DNA from: Streptomyces rapamycinicus NRRL 5491 | GTDB lineage: Bacteria > Actinomycetota > Actinomycetes > Streptomycetales > Streptomycetaceae | Assembly: GCF_024298965.1 (NCBI RefSeq) | Contig: NZ_CP085193.1 | Coordinates: 9,300,001 to 9,364,000 of the forward strand | Direction of reading: 5' to 3' | DNA length: 64,000 nucleotides | Part shown: in pieces, positions 8,401-16,712 of the stretch | Layout: the number at the start of each line of letters is the position of its first letter | Position numbering within the stretch: position 1 is the stretch's first letter | Notes under the pieces: model-generated | Told to the model about the DNA's origin: nothing | Database searches by the model: none | The model's input: only the letters and a program-made list of their open reading frames with translations | Position numbers and translations under genes: made by a program

Positions 8401-8909
8401 CGCTGCCGCAAACCGGAGCCGTCGGGGCGCAGCGTCCAGATGTGGAATCCGCCACCCCGGTAGGCGCAGACGGCCAGCAGCTTTCCGTCGGGGGAGTGCA
8501 CCGGCCGGGTGGGCTCCAGATCGGCCGGTGTGAGCGCGACGGCCTCGCCGCCCTTACGGGCGACCGACCACAGGACGTTCTGGACCTCGGCGATCAGGCG
8601 GTCGCCGGATGGGGAGAGGGTCGCCGCGCCGTTGGTGGCGGCCGTGAAGGAGAGCGAGCCCGTCCGGGCCGGTGCGGCGGCGGCCGCCTCGAAGGGCAGG
8701 GTGGCCGCGGTGGCGGCGGCGGTCCCTACGGCGGTGGTCCCCACGGCGGCGGCCTGCAGAAAGCGCCGCCGCGACAGGGCGAAGACAGCCGCCGAGGCGG
8801 GTGAGCCGGAAGCGCCGGTCGAATCAAGCGAGGTGGGCGAACCGGAAGCGCCTTCCGAACCGGGGGAGTTGGGGGAGCTGGTGGATAGCGAAGCGTCGTG
8901 CGAGTCCAA
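5478..8909 (-). CDS. Tat-exported TolB/WD-like propeller fused to metal-dependent amidohydrolase
   Basis: An 1143-residue protein. The N terminus has a Ser/Gly/Pro-rich leader with two similar GASGSP segments, then a twin-arginine signal (SRRRFLQ, RR at 47-49) and a hydrophobic Ala-rich stretch, so export through Tat is expected. Residues about 90-690 contain many LSPDGK/WSPDGT repeats of a TolB-type beta-propeller. Residues about 730-1135 are an amidohydrolase (imidazolonepropionase/prolidase-like) with the metal motif D771-A-H773-T-H775-P and a C-terminal GADRDLGTLEVGKLADLTVVDGD-like end. Secreted enzymes of this build are annotated as amidohydrolases that cleave cyclic amides or dipeptides; the substrate is unknown. 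Start is TTG at 8909 with AGGAGG four bases upstream. Nearby genes do not reveal a pathway. Confidence 0.85.
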   Translation of the reverse strand: MDSHDASLSTSSPNSPGSEGASGSPTSLDSTGASGSPASAAVFALSRRRFLQAAAVGTTAVGTAAATAATLPFEAAAAAPARTGSLSFTAATNGAATLSPSGDRLIAEVQNVLWSVARKGGEAVALTPADLEPTRPVHSPDGKLLAVCAYRGGGFHIWTLRPDGSGLRQRTDGPWDDRGPAWSPDGTRIAFASERGGDPVAGSPYRIWVLEVASGELTRLTGVDGQDGPLQDGAWEDFDPTWSADGERVLFVRGALAGTALNARTVASVRADGTGPVTTERTDPTADAQVMTPSVSAGGHLAYLRTTAAPAASCVLVVNGEPVAITGDVQPVPPRWVSRDELLLTVDGRFRVFRVPSAMRSGADGDGEAAGESAARAGRAGADADRKALAYEEIPFSATLPVDRPRYRVKRYDFDGGGVRPVRGLHLPALSPDGRKVAFAALNSLWVADVSGGRAPRRVVRAAPTRYLLAPTWTPDGRALVYADDRDGLLAVRRRDLASGEETVLTSGGRVHPALSPDGKRLVSVDMSGNLVLRDLDAGTERVLAAPMGAGGLPGRPSWSPDGRHVALCDRNRLNQRFREGYNLIRVIDISTGAARQHAVAPHTSLSDRYDSGPVWSPDGRHMALIVESALWLLPVRADGTPDGAPRRLTDEAADHPSWSGDSRSVLYLSAGRLRLLDVRSGTARTVRVPLDHRRPRPADTVVHAGRFWDGTGDEGGGAGRDGRKGGTVREDVDIVVRGGRIAAVEAHRAGRPAKRRVDASGRTVIPGLWDAHTHPWQYTYGGRQTALQLAYGITTAVSLGGFAYEQARLREAVAAGALAGPRLLATGELLDGPRVAYSMGRAHRTRDGLRRSLARGAALDWDFVKTYVRAPGWIMEEAARFAHERLGVRTGSHLCSPGIQLGQDLTTHLQATQRLEYGHATTATGHSQQDLTEIYTATSDFRLIATPFTASPLVGADPSLAEDERVTRLMPPWDTALVQQLAGTPPTSDQLATLRIEIGVYQRILAGGGVVALGTDQPLVPVGLHLHMALRALHRFGLSPEEALRTATVLPARAFGADRDLGTLEVGKLADLTVVDGDPFTDFDSLVRTVSVLRGGMPYEQRELVESFPGAGAAAAPHGKSADEWLEVGRLLRRDSCCSVDG

Positions 8910-9074
8910 CGGTCCTCCTGGAGCAAGGGAGTTGTATGGATCGGCAGTCGATACGCGGTACCAAGCGGTTGATCGTTACACACCCCGAGCTCCGGAGGAC
9001 AGGACCGCGTCGACGCCCTTGGCTTGCGGGCCGGGCAAAGGGAGAGTGGGCTTCCACTCGCACTAGATCCATCC

Positions 9075-9104
9075 GCATCAGATCGATTCGCATCAGATCG
9101 ATTC
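9075..9104 (+). repeat. Two tandem 15-bp repeats ahead of the hydrolase gene
   Basis: The 15-mer GCATCAGATCGATTC is present twice without spacing, with a degenerate third unit just before it. It lies 20 bases before the start codon at 9125 and could hold a regulator site or simply be slippage. Confidence 0.7.
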
Positions 9105-9124
9105 GAGCCAGGAGATGAGACGGC

Positions 9125-10075
9125 ATGCCCGACGGCGGTATCACCCACCGCACCGACCAGCTGCCCATGCCCGACGGCGCGCGGGTCGTGACCTACAGCT
9201 GGCTGCCGGAGAACGGCGCCGTGCGCGCGATCGTCCAGATCGCCCATGGCGCCGCGGAGCACGCCCGGCGCTACGACCGGTTCGCCCGCTTCCTCGCCGC
9301 CCACGGCTATGCGGTGGTCGCCTCGGACCACCGCGGCCACGGAGCCACCGCCGAGTCGACGGGCGGCTTCGGTGTCGTGGGCGAGGAGGGCGACGGCTGG
9401 CGGGCGATCGTCTCGGACCTGCGCGCCATCGGTGAACGCGCGCGGGCCGCGCACCCCCGTGCGCCCCTGGTCCTGCTCGGCCACAGCATGGGCTCGATGC
9501 TGGCCCGCGACTGCGCCCAGGAGTACGGCGAGGAGCTGACCGGGCTGATCCTCTCCGGGACCTTCCGCTCACTGCCGGGGACCGAGACCGAGGAGGCGCT
9601 GACGGGCATCGCCCAGGAGATCGCGGAGCGGGGCCGGAACGCGCGGTCCACCTTCACCCCGACCCTCTTCGCCTCGTTCAACGACCCGTACGAGCACATC
9701 CAGGACCGGACCGGCTTCGAGTGGCTGTCGCGCGACGCGGCGGAGGTGGCCACGTACGCGGGGGACGAGCGGTGCGGCTTCGCGTTCAGCGCCGGGCTGT
9801 CCCAGGACTGGGTCCGTGGCGTCCGTAAGATCAACGACCCGCGCCACCAGGCCCGCACCCCGGCCGCGCTGCCGGTTCATGTGGCGGTGGGCACCGAGGA
9901 CCCGTGCAACCAGGGGATGACGCTCGTCTACGAACTCCTGGAGGACTTCCGTTACGGCGGCACGCGGGAGCTGACCTGGAAGGGATACCAGGGGGCCCGG
10001 CACGAGATCCTGAACGAGACCAACCGGGACGAGGTCCAGCAGGACCTGCTGACCTGGCTGGAAAAACACACCTGA
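9125..10075 (+). CDS. Alpha/beta hydrolase, lysophospholipase/monoacylglycerol-lipase type
   Basis: A 316-residue serine hydrolase of the Hydrolase_4 group. It has an HGAAEHARRYD segment characteristic of monoacylglycerol lipases, the DHRGHG loop near residue 73, the nucleophile elbow GHSMG with S121, an acid in GTEDP, and the base in GARHEILNE. Family members hydrolyse monoacylglycerols or lysophospholipids in the cytoplasm or at the membrane. No signal peptide is visible. ATG at 9125 has GGAGATGAGACGGC upstream. It converges with the transketolase genes and has no operon partner. Substrate specificity cannot be read from the sequence. Confidence 0.85.
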   Translation: MPDGGITHRTDQLPMPDGARVVTYSWLPENGAVRAIVQIAHGAAEHARRYDRFARFLAAHGYAVVASDHRGHGATAESTGGFGVVGEEGDGWRAIVSDLRAIGERARAAHPRAPLVLLGHSMGSMLARDCAQEYGEELTGLILSGTFRSLPGTETEEALTGIAQEIAERGRNARSTFTPTLFASFNDPYEHIQDRTGFEWLSRDAAEVATYAGDERCGFAFSAGLSQDWVRGVRKINDPRHQARTPAALPVHVAVGTEDPCNQGMTLVYELLEDFRYGGTRELTWKGYQGARHEILNETNRDEVQQDLLTWLEKHT

Positions 10076-10107
10076 ACCACCGCCCCGGCTCGAAGCCGAC
10101 CCGCCCC

Positions 10108-11010
10108 TCACCGCAGGAATGCGGAGATCCGCTCGCGCAACCCCACCGGATCCAGCCCCTGCCCCGCGAGATGCTCGTCGATCGTGCCGTAGCGGCGCAG
10201 CTCGCGCCGGGGAATGCCCAGGCCGAGCACCCGATGCGGGCGATCGGCGAGCGCGTCGTTCACGGCGGCGGTCGAGGTGCCCTCGAGATAGGGCTCGACC
10301 AGTACGACATCGACGCCGCCCGCCGCCGCTCCGGCGGTGGCACGCACCGCCCGCTCATCGAAGGGCCGCACAGTCGTGGCGTAGAGCACGGTGACGTCCA
10401 GCCCCTCGACGGCCGTAAGGACGCCATCGAGCATCGGCCCGACCGCGATCACCACACCGCGGCGCCCCTCCCGTACGGTCAGGAAGCCGCCGGGGGCGAT
10501 GTCCCGCGGGGCGGAGTTGGAGTGCGCCGACAGCCGTACGTACACCGAGTCGTCACCGGCCGCGGCCGCGTCCCGCAGCAGGGTCTCGGCCTCGTCCGGA
10601 TGGCCGGGCACATGGACGGTCCAGCCGTCGAGCGTGTCCAGCAGGGCCACATCGCCGGGCGCCATATGGGTGTAGCCGCCCGCCGGCCAGTCGTACGAAC
10701 CTGCCGCGCTCACCAGCACCCCGCCCACGCCCTGATGCCCGAAGTCCAGCTTGACCTGCTCAAAGGGCCGCTCGACCAGAAAGCTGGCGAAGGTGTGCAG
10801 AATCGGCCGCATCCCGGTCAGAGCCAGTCCACCGCCGACACCGATCAGCAGCTGCTCGCGGATGCCGACATTGACCACCCGGTCGGGATGCGCCCGGGCC
10901 GCGTCCGTGAAGCCATCCTTGCCGATCTCGGCCAGCACGACCGCCAGCCGGGGATCGTCGTCCAGAAGACGGGAGACGACGGAGGCGAAACGCTCACGCA
11001 TGGTGTCCAT
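10108..11010 (-). CDS. Transketolase-like protein, C-terminal (pyrimidine-binding plus C) subunit
   Basis: About 300 residues matching the C-terminal half of a split transketolase: a TPP pyrimidine-binding domain (LAEIGKDGF, then VVNVGIREQLLIGVGGGLALTG, where the E of GIREQ activates TPP) and a transketolase C domain. It works with the N-terminal subunit encoded directly upstream to transfer two-carbon ketol units. Split pairs in actinobacteria are often tied to specialised sugar or secondary metabolism rather than the main pentose pathway. ATG at 11010 is preferred over the GTG at 11028 because AAAGGGA lies 8 bases before it. The gap to the partner gene is 30 bases, so they are an operon. 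Confidence 0.85.
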   Translation of the reverse strand: MDTMRERFASVVSRLLDDDPRLAVVLAEIGKDGFTDAARAHPDRVVNVGIREQLLIGVGGGLALTGMRPILHTFASFLVERPFEQVKLDFGHQGVGGVLVSAAGSYDWPAGGYTHMAPGDVALLDTLDGWTVHVPGHPDEAETLLRDAAAAGDDSVYVRLSAHSNSAPRDIAPGGFLTVREGRRGVVIAVGPMLDGVLTAVEGLDVTVLYATTVRPFDERAVRATAGAAAGGVDVVLVEPYLEGTSTAAVNDALADRPHRVLGLGIPRRELRRYGTIDEHLAGQGLDPVGLRERISAFLR

Positions 11011-11040
11011 GAGAACAGTCCCTTTCACACTCGAATCGCG

Positions 11041-11742
11041 TCAGACCTTGGCCTCGACCCGGGCCACCACGACATGCGGCCGCCCCGGGTGCGGCGCGGT
11101 GTACGCCTCGTACAGCGCCTCGTGATCACGCCCGTCGACGGTCGCCGTGGACCACCCGGCGGCCTCGAAGCGCGCGGCGATACCCCCGGGCCGCCCATGG
11201 CTGGCGGAGCCGTTGTCCACAACGACCGCGTGCAACCGCTCCAGCCCCACGGCCCCGGCGTACGCGATCGCCTCGTGATTACTGCCCTCGTCCAGCTCGG
11301 CATCGCCGACGAGCACCCACACCGCCGCCCCGGAGAGCCCCCGCGCCCGCAACCCGAGCGCACTCCCCACAGCCAACGGCAACCCATGCCCGAGCGACCC
11401 ACTGCTGATCTCGACCCCCGGCACCAGCACCCGATCCGGATGGTGCCCCAGCGGCGAGTCATACGCCCCGAACCCTGCCAGCAGCGACTCGGGAAAGAAC
11501 CCCTTGGCGGCAAGCACGGCGTAGTACGCCATCGGCCCATGCCCCTTGGACAGCAAAAACCGATCCCGCCCCGGCGCATCCACCCCCTCCGCCGAAACTC
11601 GCAGCACACGGTCGTAAAGCACCCAGACCACGTCCAGCGTCGAGGTGGCGGCCGGCCCGTGCTTCTCGTCCCCGGTCATCAGACTCATCAGCCGAGGAAG
11701 ATCGTCGTACCCATACCCGGTGTGAACGTCGGTGAAGGTCAT
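11041..11742 (-). CDS. Transketolase-like protein, N-terminal (TPP-diphosphate-binding) subunit
   Basis: About 233 residues matching the PP-binding half of transketolase, with the conserved [16 protein letters not shown] and [15 protein letters not shown] segments and a TPP/Mg motif beginning [13 protein letters not shown] and ending DNGSASHG. The usual GDG start of the motif reads GDA, a tolerated variant in split enzymes. The first gene of a two-gene minus-strand operon. ATG at 11742 is used; TTG at 11757 is possible but has no ribosome-binding site. The promoter must lie in the 200 bases between it and tRNA-Pro, which is divergent. Confidence 0.83.
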   Translation of the reverse strand: MTFTDVHTGYGYDDLPRLMSLMTGDEKHGPAATSTLDVVWVLYDRVLRVSAEGVDAPGRDRFLLSKGHGPMAYYAVLAAKGFFPESLLAGFGAYDSPLGHHPDRVLVPGVEISSGSLGHGLPLAVGSALGLRARGLSGAAVWVLVGDAELDEGSNHEAIAYAGAVGLERLHAVVVDNGSASHGRPGGIAARFEAAGWSTATVDGRDHEALYEAYTAPHPGRPHVVVARVEAKV

Positions 11743-11967
11743 GCTCCGAGCGTGCAACTTAAACCAAACTTCAAGTCAACCCCCCATCGACACCACCCAC
11801 CTGTCACCCCCGGTAACACTACGCAATGCCCCGACCCCACCAGGTGAACACCCCAGCTGGTCCCGCCGGACTCCCGATCTCCCCCGGGGTGGCAGCGACC
11901 ACCCCCTGAAGTGCGGTATTGTTCTTCATGCGCGGTCGGCGAGGGAAAGCCCAAGCCGAACGAGCAC

Positions 11968-13482
<1,515 letters not shown>

Positions 13483-13719
13483 GGTGATCGCCTCCTGGGT
13501 TGGCGCGATGTGCCGACGATCCCAGTCTCCGCCGACGGGCACACCACGCGATCACCTCAGGCTCCACAGGCCTCTGAGCTGGGTGTTCCCCTTGTCGTGG
13601 CCACAAGAGCGGGGCGGTAGCAGTCGGTGCTTCGATGATCGATTACCCTGCTCACAAATAGTGTGCCAAGCAGTGCGCGCAGTCTGGCGACGTCGAGCAG
13701 GCCCTTCTAGGGTCACGTT

Positions 13720-14181
13720 GTGGAGTGGGCGACTTTGGCCAGTGCTGCTGCGGGTGCTGTCATAGCGACGGCATCGGGCGCGTTCTTCGATCGCCATCGG
13801 TGGCGGCGGGAGCGGAGGGCCCATCTCTTGGAGGTTCGCCGAACGCTGTACGGCGAGTATCTGACCTGCTTATCGAAGGCGCGCAACGCGTTTCGCCTCC
13901 TCGCTCGAGACCATGAGCTTGGGTCGCTGGAGCGAGAGAGGGCGGCGCGGGAAAGGTTCGCATCGTGCTACGAACTGCGCTACCAGATGACGATCACCGC
14001 GTCAGCGCCCGTGGTTGAGGCATCCGAGGAGACCTTCCGGCGGCTTCGGGACGTGCGGGACCTCGCCGCGGCTGGTGTGCTCGCGGGCGATGAGGCTTAC
14101 TCGGGAGGCCGGGGCGCATACGAGGGGGCGCTCACTCGGCTACGCCTGGCCATGCGAGCCGAACTTGGGTCAGATCAGTAG
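13720..14181 (+). CDS. Small membrane-anchored hypothetical protein
   Basis: A 153-residue protein with an N-terminal membrane segment (about residues 5-22, Ala-rich) followed by a basic stop-transfer stretch (RHRWRRERR) and a long charged, probably coiled-coil helix region. No enzymatic motif is visible. Proteins of this build are common in actinobacterial integrated elements. GTG start at 13720. It is divergent from the integrase, separated by about 240 bases that should hold the integrase promoter. Function unknown. Confidence 0.65.
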   Translation: MEWATLASAAAGAVIATASGAFFDRHRWRRERRAHLLEVRRTLYGEYLTCLSKARNAFRLLARDHELGSLERERAARERFASCYELRYQMTITASAPVVEASEETFRRLRDVRDLAAAGVLAGDEAYSGGRGAYEGALTRLRLAMRAELGSDQ

Positions 14182-14244
14182 TCGACTGGCAGTGGTCTGG
14201 CCGCCGAGCGCATGATGCAAGAGTATTGAGGCGGGGGTGATGTT

Positions 14245-14664
14245 GTGTCTCGTCGTCCGTGGGTGCGCCGGAACGTCGGTGAACAGCGGTTGTGGGTGTG
14301 GATGCCGTATCAGGAAGGTTCCAACCGGCGCTGGATTCTGGAAGAGCTGGGAGAACGGATACGCCCGGAGTGGAACAACGCGATGACGCAGGGGCGGTGG
14401 GAGATCGCTCGTCCTCACCTGCGCACAATCGTCTCCGCGCTCGCAGAACGCTTCGGTGAGGTGGACGTATACCTGCAGTTCTCCGCCACGGAACGGTGCG
14501 ACACACGCTGCCGGGATGCCGCCGGGGACGACTGCACATGCTCCTGTATGGGGGAGAACCACGGCGGAGCCGCGTACTGGCGAAACTGGATGCTCGTAGG
14601 AGAAACGACACTGGTCGACGTTGCCCGGAAAGAACGGCACTTGCTCGTGCGGAGTCGTTCATGA
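14245..14664 (+). CDS. Cysteine-cluster hypothetical protein typical of actinobacterial mobile elements
   Basis: A 139-residue protein with a W-rich N-terminal half (RLWVWMPY, RRWILEEL, EWNNA) and a compact cysteine cluster CDTRCRDAAGDDCTCSC near residue 90, followed by GENHGG and a W-rich strand. Four or more cysteines in 15 residues suggest metal binding. It follows the previous gene by 63 bases on the same strand, so they may be co-transcribed. I recognise the cluster as recurring in streptomycete integrative elements but know no assigned function. Confidence 0.65.
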   Translation: MSRRPWVRRNVGEQRLWVWMPYQEGSNRRWILEELGERIRPEWNNAMTQGRWEIARPHLRTIVSALAERFGEVDVYLQFSATERCDTRCRDAAGDDCTCSCMGENHGGAAYWRNWMLVGETTLVDVARKERHLLVRSRS

Positions 14665-14843
14665 CTTCGAACATCTCGCACATTCCGGGCCGGACTTCGA
14701 CTATGGCGGGAAGCCGACATTGTGGACCGCATACTCGGACTCATCAGCCACGCTGCCAACCCACGTCACCTGGACCCGTCTGACCGCCCTGAACCGCCCC
14801 GGTTCGAGCGACCGCGGTCGACGAGTGGGTTCGGTGCAGACCT

Positions 14844-14877
14844 CCGACCAGGGCGGATGACATTCTCGGCAAGCGCA
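14844..14877. repeat. Solo terminus of an IS3-like element (GCGCTTGCCGA family)
   Basis: This segment matches the right end of the IS at 35816-41034 (compare 41002-41034) and its relatives at 33388-33420 and 59348-59380. No transposase reading adjoins it here, so it is a remnant end left by deletion or rearrangement. Confidence 0.65.
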
Positions 14878-14879
14878 CC

Positions 14880-15290
14880 CTTGATCAGGCGCGAGGCTCT
14901 TCCGCCGCACCCGTAGGGAATAGGACGTGCCTTCCGGGCCGCTGCTACTGCCCCAGCCGACGCTGGTCGCTACGCTCCAACCTTGCTGCTCCCGCATCTG
15001 CTTGGCGAAGGTGTCCAAGTTTCGGATCTCGCACCCGCACTTCATGGTGAGGCGGATGCTGATGTACGGGCTGCGAGGGTTGGTGTTGTAGGCCACCTCC
15101 TCGGTCCACTCCACGTCGTGGACATGCTCGCTGAGCCCGGTGCGATTCTGGTCGTGCTTGATCCCATGTGCCTTGGCGTACTCGTCGAGGTCGTCGATCA
15201 GGAAGAGGTCGCTCGACCACTGGGCTGGCCATACGGCGAACAGTCGGGACTTGCCCGCAACGGCCCGTTCGCATCCGGCCCGTGAGTCCT
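14880..15290 (-). pseudogene. Internal fragment of an unidentified gene, truncated at both ends by IS sequences
   Basis: An open minus-strand reading of about 135 residues contains FAVWPAQWSSDLFLIDDLDE and, further on, EWTEEVAYNTNPRSPYISIRL and MKCGCEIRNLDTFAKQM. It has no start at its left junction with the IS remnant at 15291 and runs into an IS terminus at 14877. The sequence looks like real coding DNA (acidic, structured) rather than a shadow. I do not recognise the family. Confidence 0.5.
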
Positions 15291-16452
15291 GTGGGGCTCG
15301 AATAATCGTCGCTCCTGGTCAAGCGGCATATCTGTACTCGTTGATCACGCAGCCGAGGATGCGGGTGCGCAGGAGTCTGTGGGGGGCCGGCTCCAGGACC
15401 GGAGGTGGTTGTCCGTGAGCTTGGGGAGGTAGTTGGCATCGGGCCCGGTGGGGGCGCGTTGTACAGCCTCTGGTACGTGGCCAGGACATGGCGCACGTGA
15501 GATTCGTCGAGAATGAGTATGTGGTCCAGGACCTCTCGGCGGAGGGTGCCGACCACGCGTTCGCAGTAGGCGTTGGCCTTAGGCGCGGATCGGTGTCTTG
15601 GTGATCTCGATGTCCTCGGCCTGGCGTCAAAGGCGTCGGTGTACTTGCTGTCGCGGTCTCGGATGAGGAAGCGCACCGAGTCCATGCGTATGCCCAGGTC
15701 GGTGGCGAGGTTGCGGTCTTGCTGGGTGGCCCAGGCCGCGGTCGGGTGTGTGGTGACGCTGGCGACGTGCAGGCGCCGGGTGCGGTGCTCGAGAAAGACC
15801 AGGGCGTTCAGGCGGTGCAAGCTGATGGTGTCGATGCGGAGGAAGTCGCAGGCGATGAGACCGATGGCCTGCGTTGAGAGGAACTCGCGCCAGGTTGGGC
15901 CAGTGTGGCGGGGTGCGGGATCGATTCCTGCGGTGTGGAGGATCTGGCAGATGGTGGAGGCGGCGATCGGGTGTTCGAGCCGGGCCAGTTCACGTTGAAT
16001 CCAACGGTGGCCCCATCGGCTGTTCTCGTGGCGAGGCGCATTACGAGGTGCTTGATGGCGGCCTGTGTGGGCGGCCGTCCGGGACTGCGGCGTCGTCGGG
16101 AACAGCCCCATCGGCGGGCGACGAGCTTGCGGTGCCAGGCAAGCAGGGTGCTGGGGGGACAGGGAAGACCTTGAGCCAGTGGCACCGGGATATCGGCCCG
16201 GACAGGGCGGCGAACCAGAACCAGTCGGCAGGTTCGTAGCGAACTGGTCCGGCCAACTGGCGGCGCAGGACAGCTTTCTCGTGCCGCAGCACCAGCAGTT
16301 CCGCGTCCTTCGCCGTCCCGCGACGCAGGAGCACCGATGGAACCGTCAGCAGCTTCCGGGTCACCTTGTACGACAAGGACACGATCACGGAGGACATGAT
16401 CCCAGCGGGCTGACCGCACCCCGCTCACCGGCGGTGATGACTTGAGCGGCAC
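15291..16452 (-). mobile_element. Degenerate IS3-like single-ORF element (GCTCGAAAAG family)
   Basis: Both ends match the terminal repeats of the related copies at 28436-29595 and 51468-52641 (left GGGGCTCGAATAATCGTCGC, right a variant of GATGACTTTTCGAGCGGCAC). The minus-strand transposase is broken into several frames: an N-terminal part (YKVTRKLLTVPSVLLRRGTAKDAELLVLRHEKAV) near 16397-16250, a central part with the first catalytic Asp (IACDFLRIDTI) and the second ([10 protein letters not shown]), then a frameshift before the Glu region. Inactive. Confidence 0.78.
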
Positions 16453-16454
16453 AA

Positions 16455-16650
16455 GGTCCTGGAGGGCTGCTGACGGGCTTCGGAGAGTCGGCGTCGAAGA
16501 CGCTGAGGGCAGTCTTCCAGCGTGTGGTCCAGCGGGCCTCGCCTTACCGGTGCGGTCCGACAACATGACGGCCATGTAGACGCACTTCAGCGCGGCGGCC
16601 GTGTTCGGGAAGCGCCCGTGGGGCTGACCGCCCGCCGGATCCTGGGGGTT
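16455..16650 (-). pseudogene. IS256/mutator transposase C-terminal remnant
   Basis: The minus strand between the degenerate IS and the phosphatase gene reads GRFPNTAAALKCVYMAVM, then with a frame change a segment rich in RARW/KTALSVFD. This matches the conserved C terminus of mutator-type transposases (FPNEQAALKCLYL...). About 65 codons remain; the catalytic domain is gone. Confidence 0.5.
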
Positions 16651-16712
16651 GCTCGCGGGGCAGTGATGTGGCGACCCCCTACGAGGCGTCCAGTACGATC
16701 AGCTCCGCGTTC

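Noticed and set aside
6228..8804. 858-residue plus-strand frame
   Set aside because: Antisense of the propeller-amidohydrolase; Gly/Pro/Arg-rich composition with no domain features.
9904..11847. 647-residue plus-strand frame across the transketolase genes
   Set aside because: Antisense to two genes with recognisable TPP motifs; basic low-complexity composition typical of shadows.
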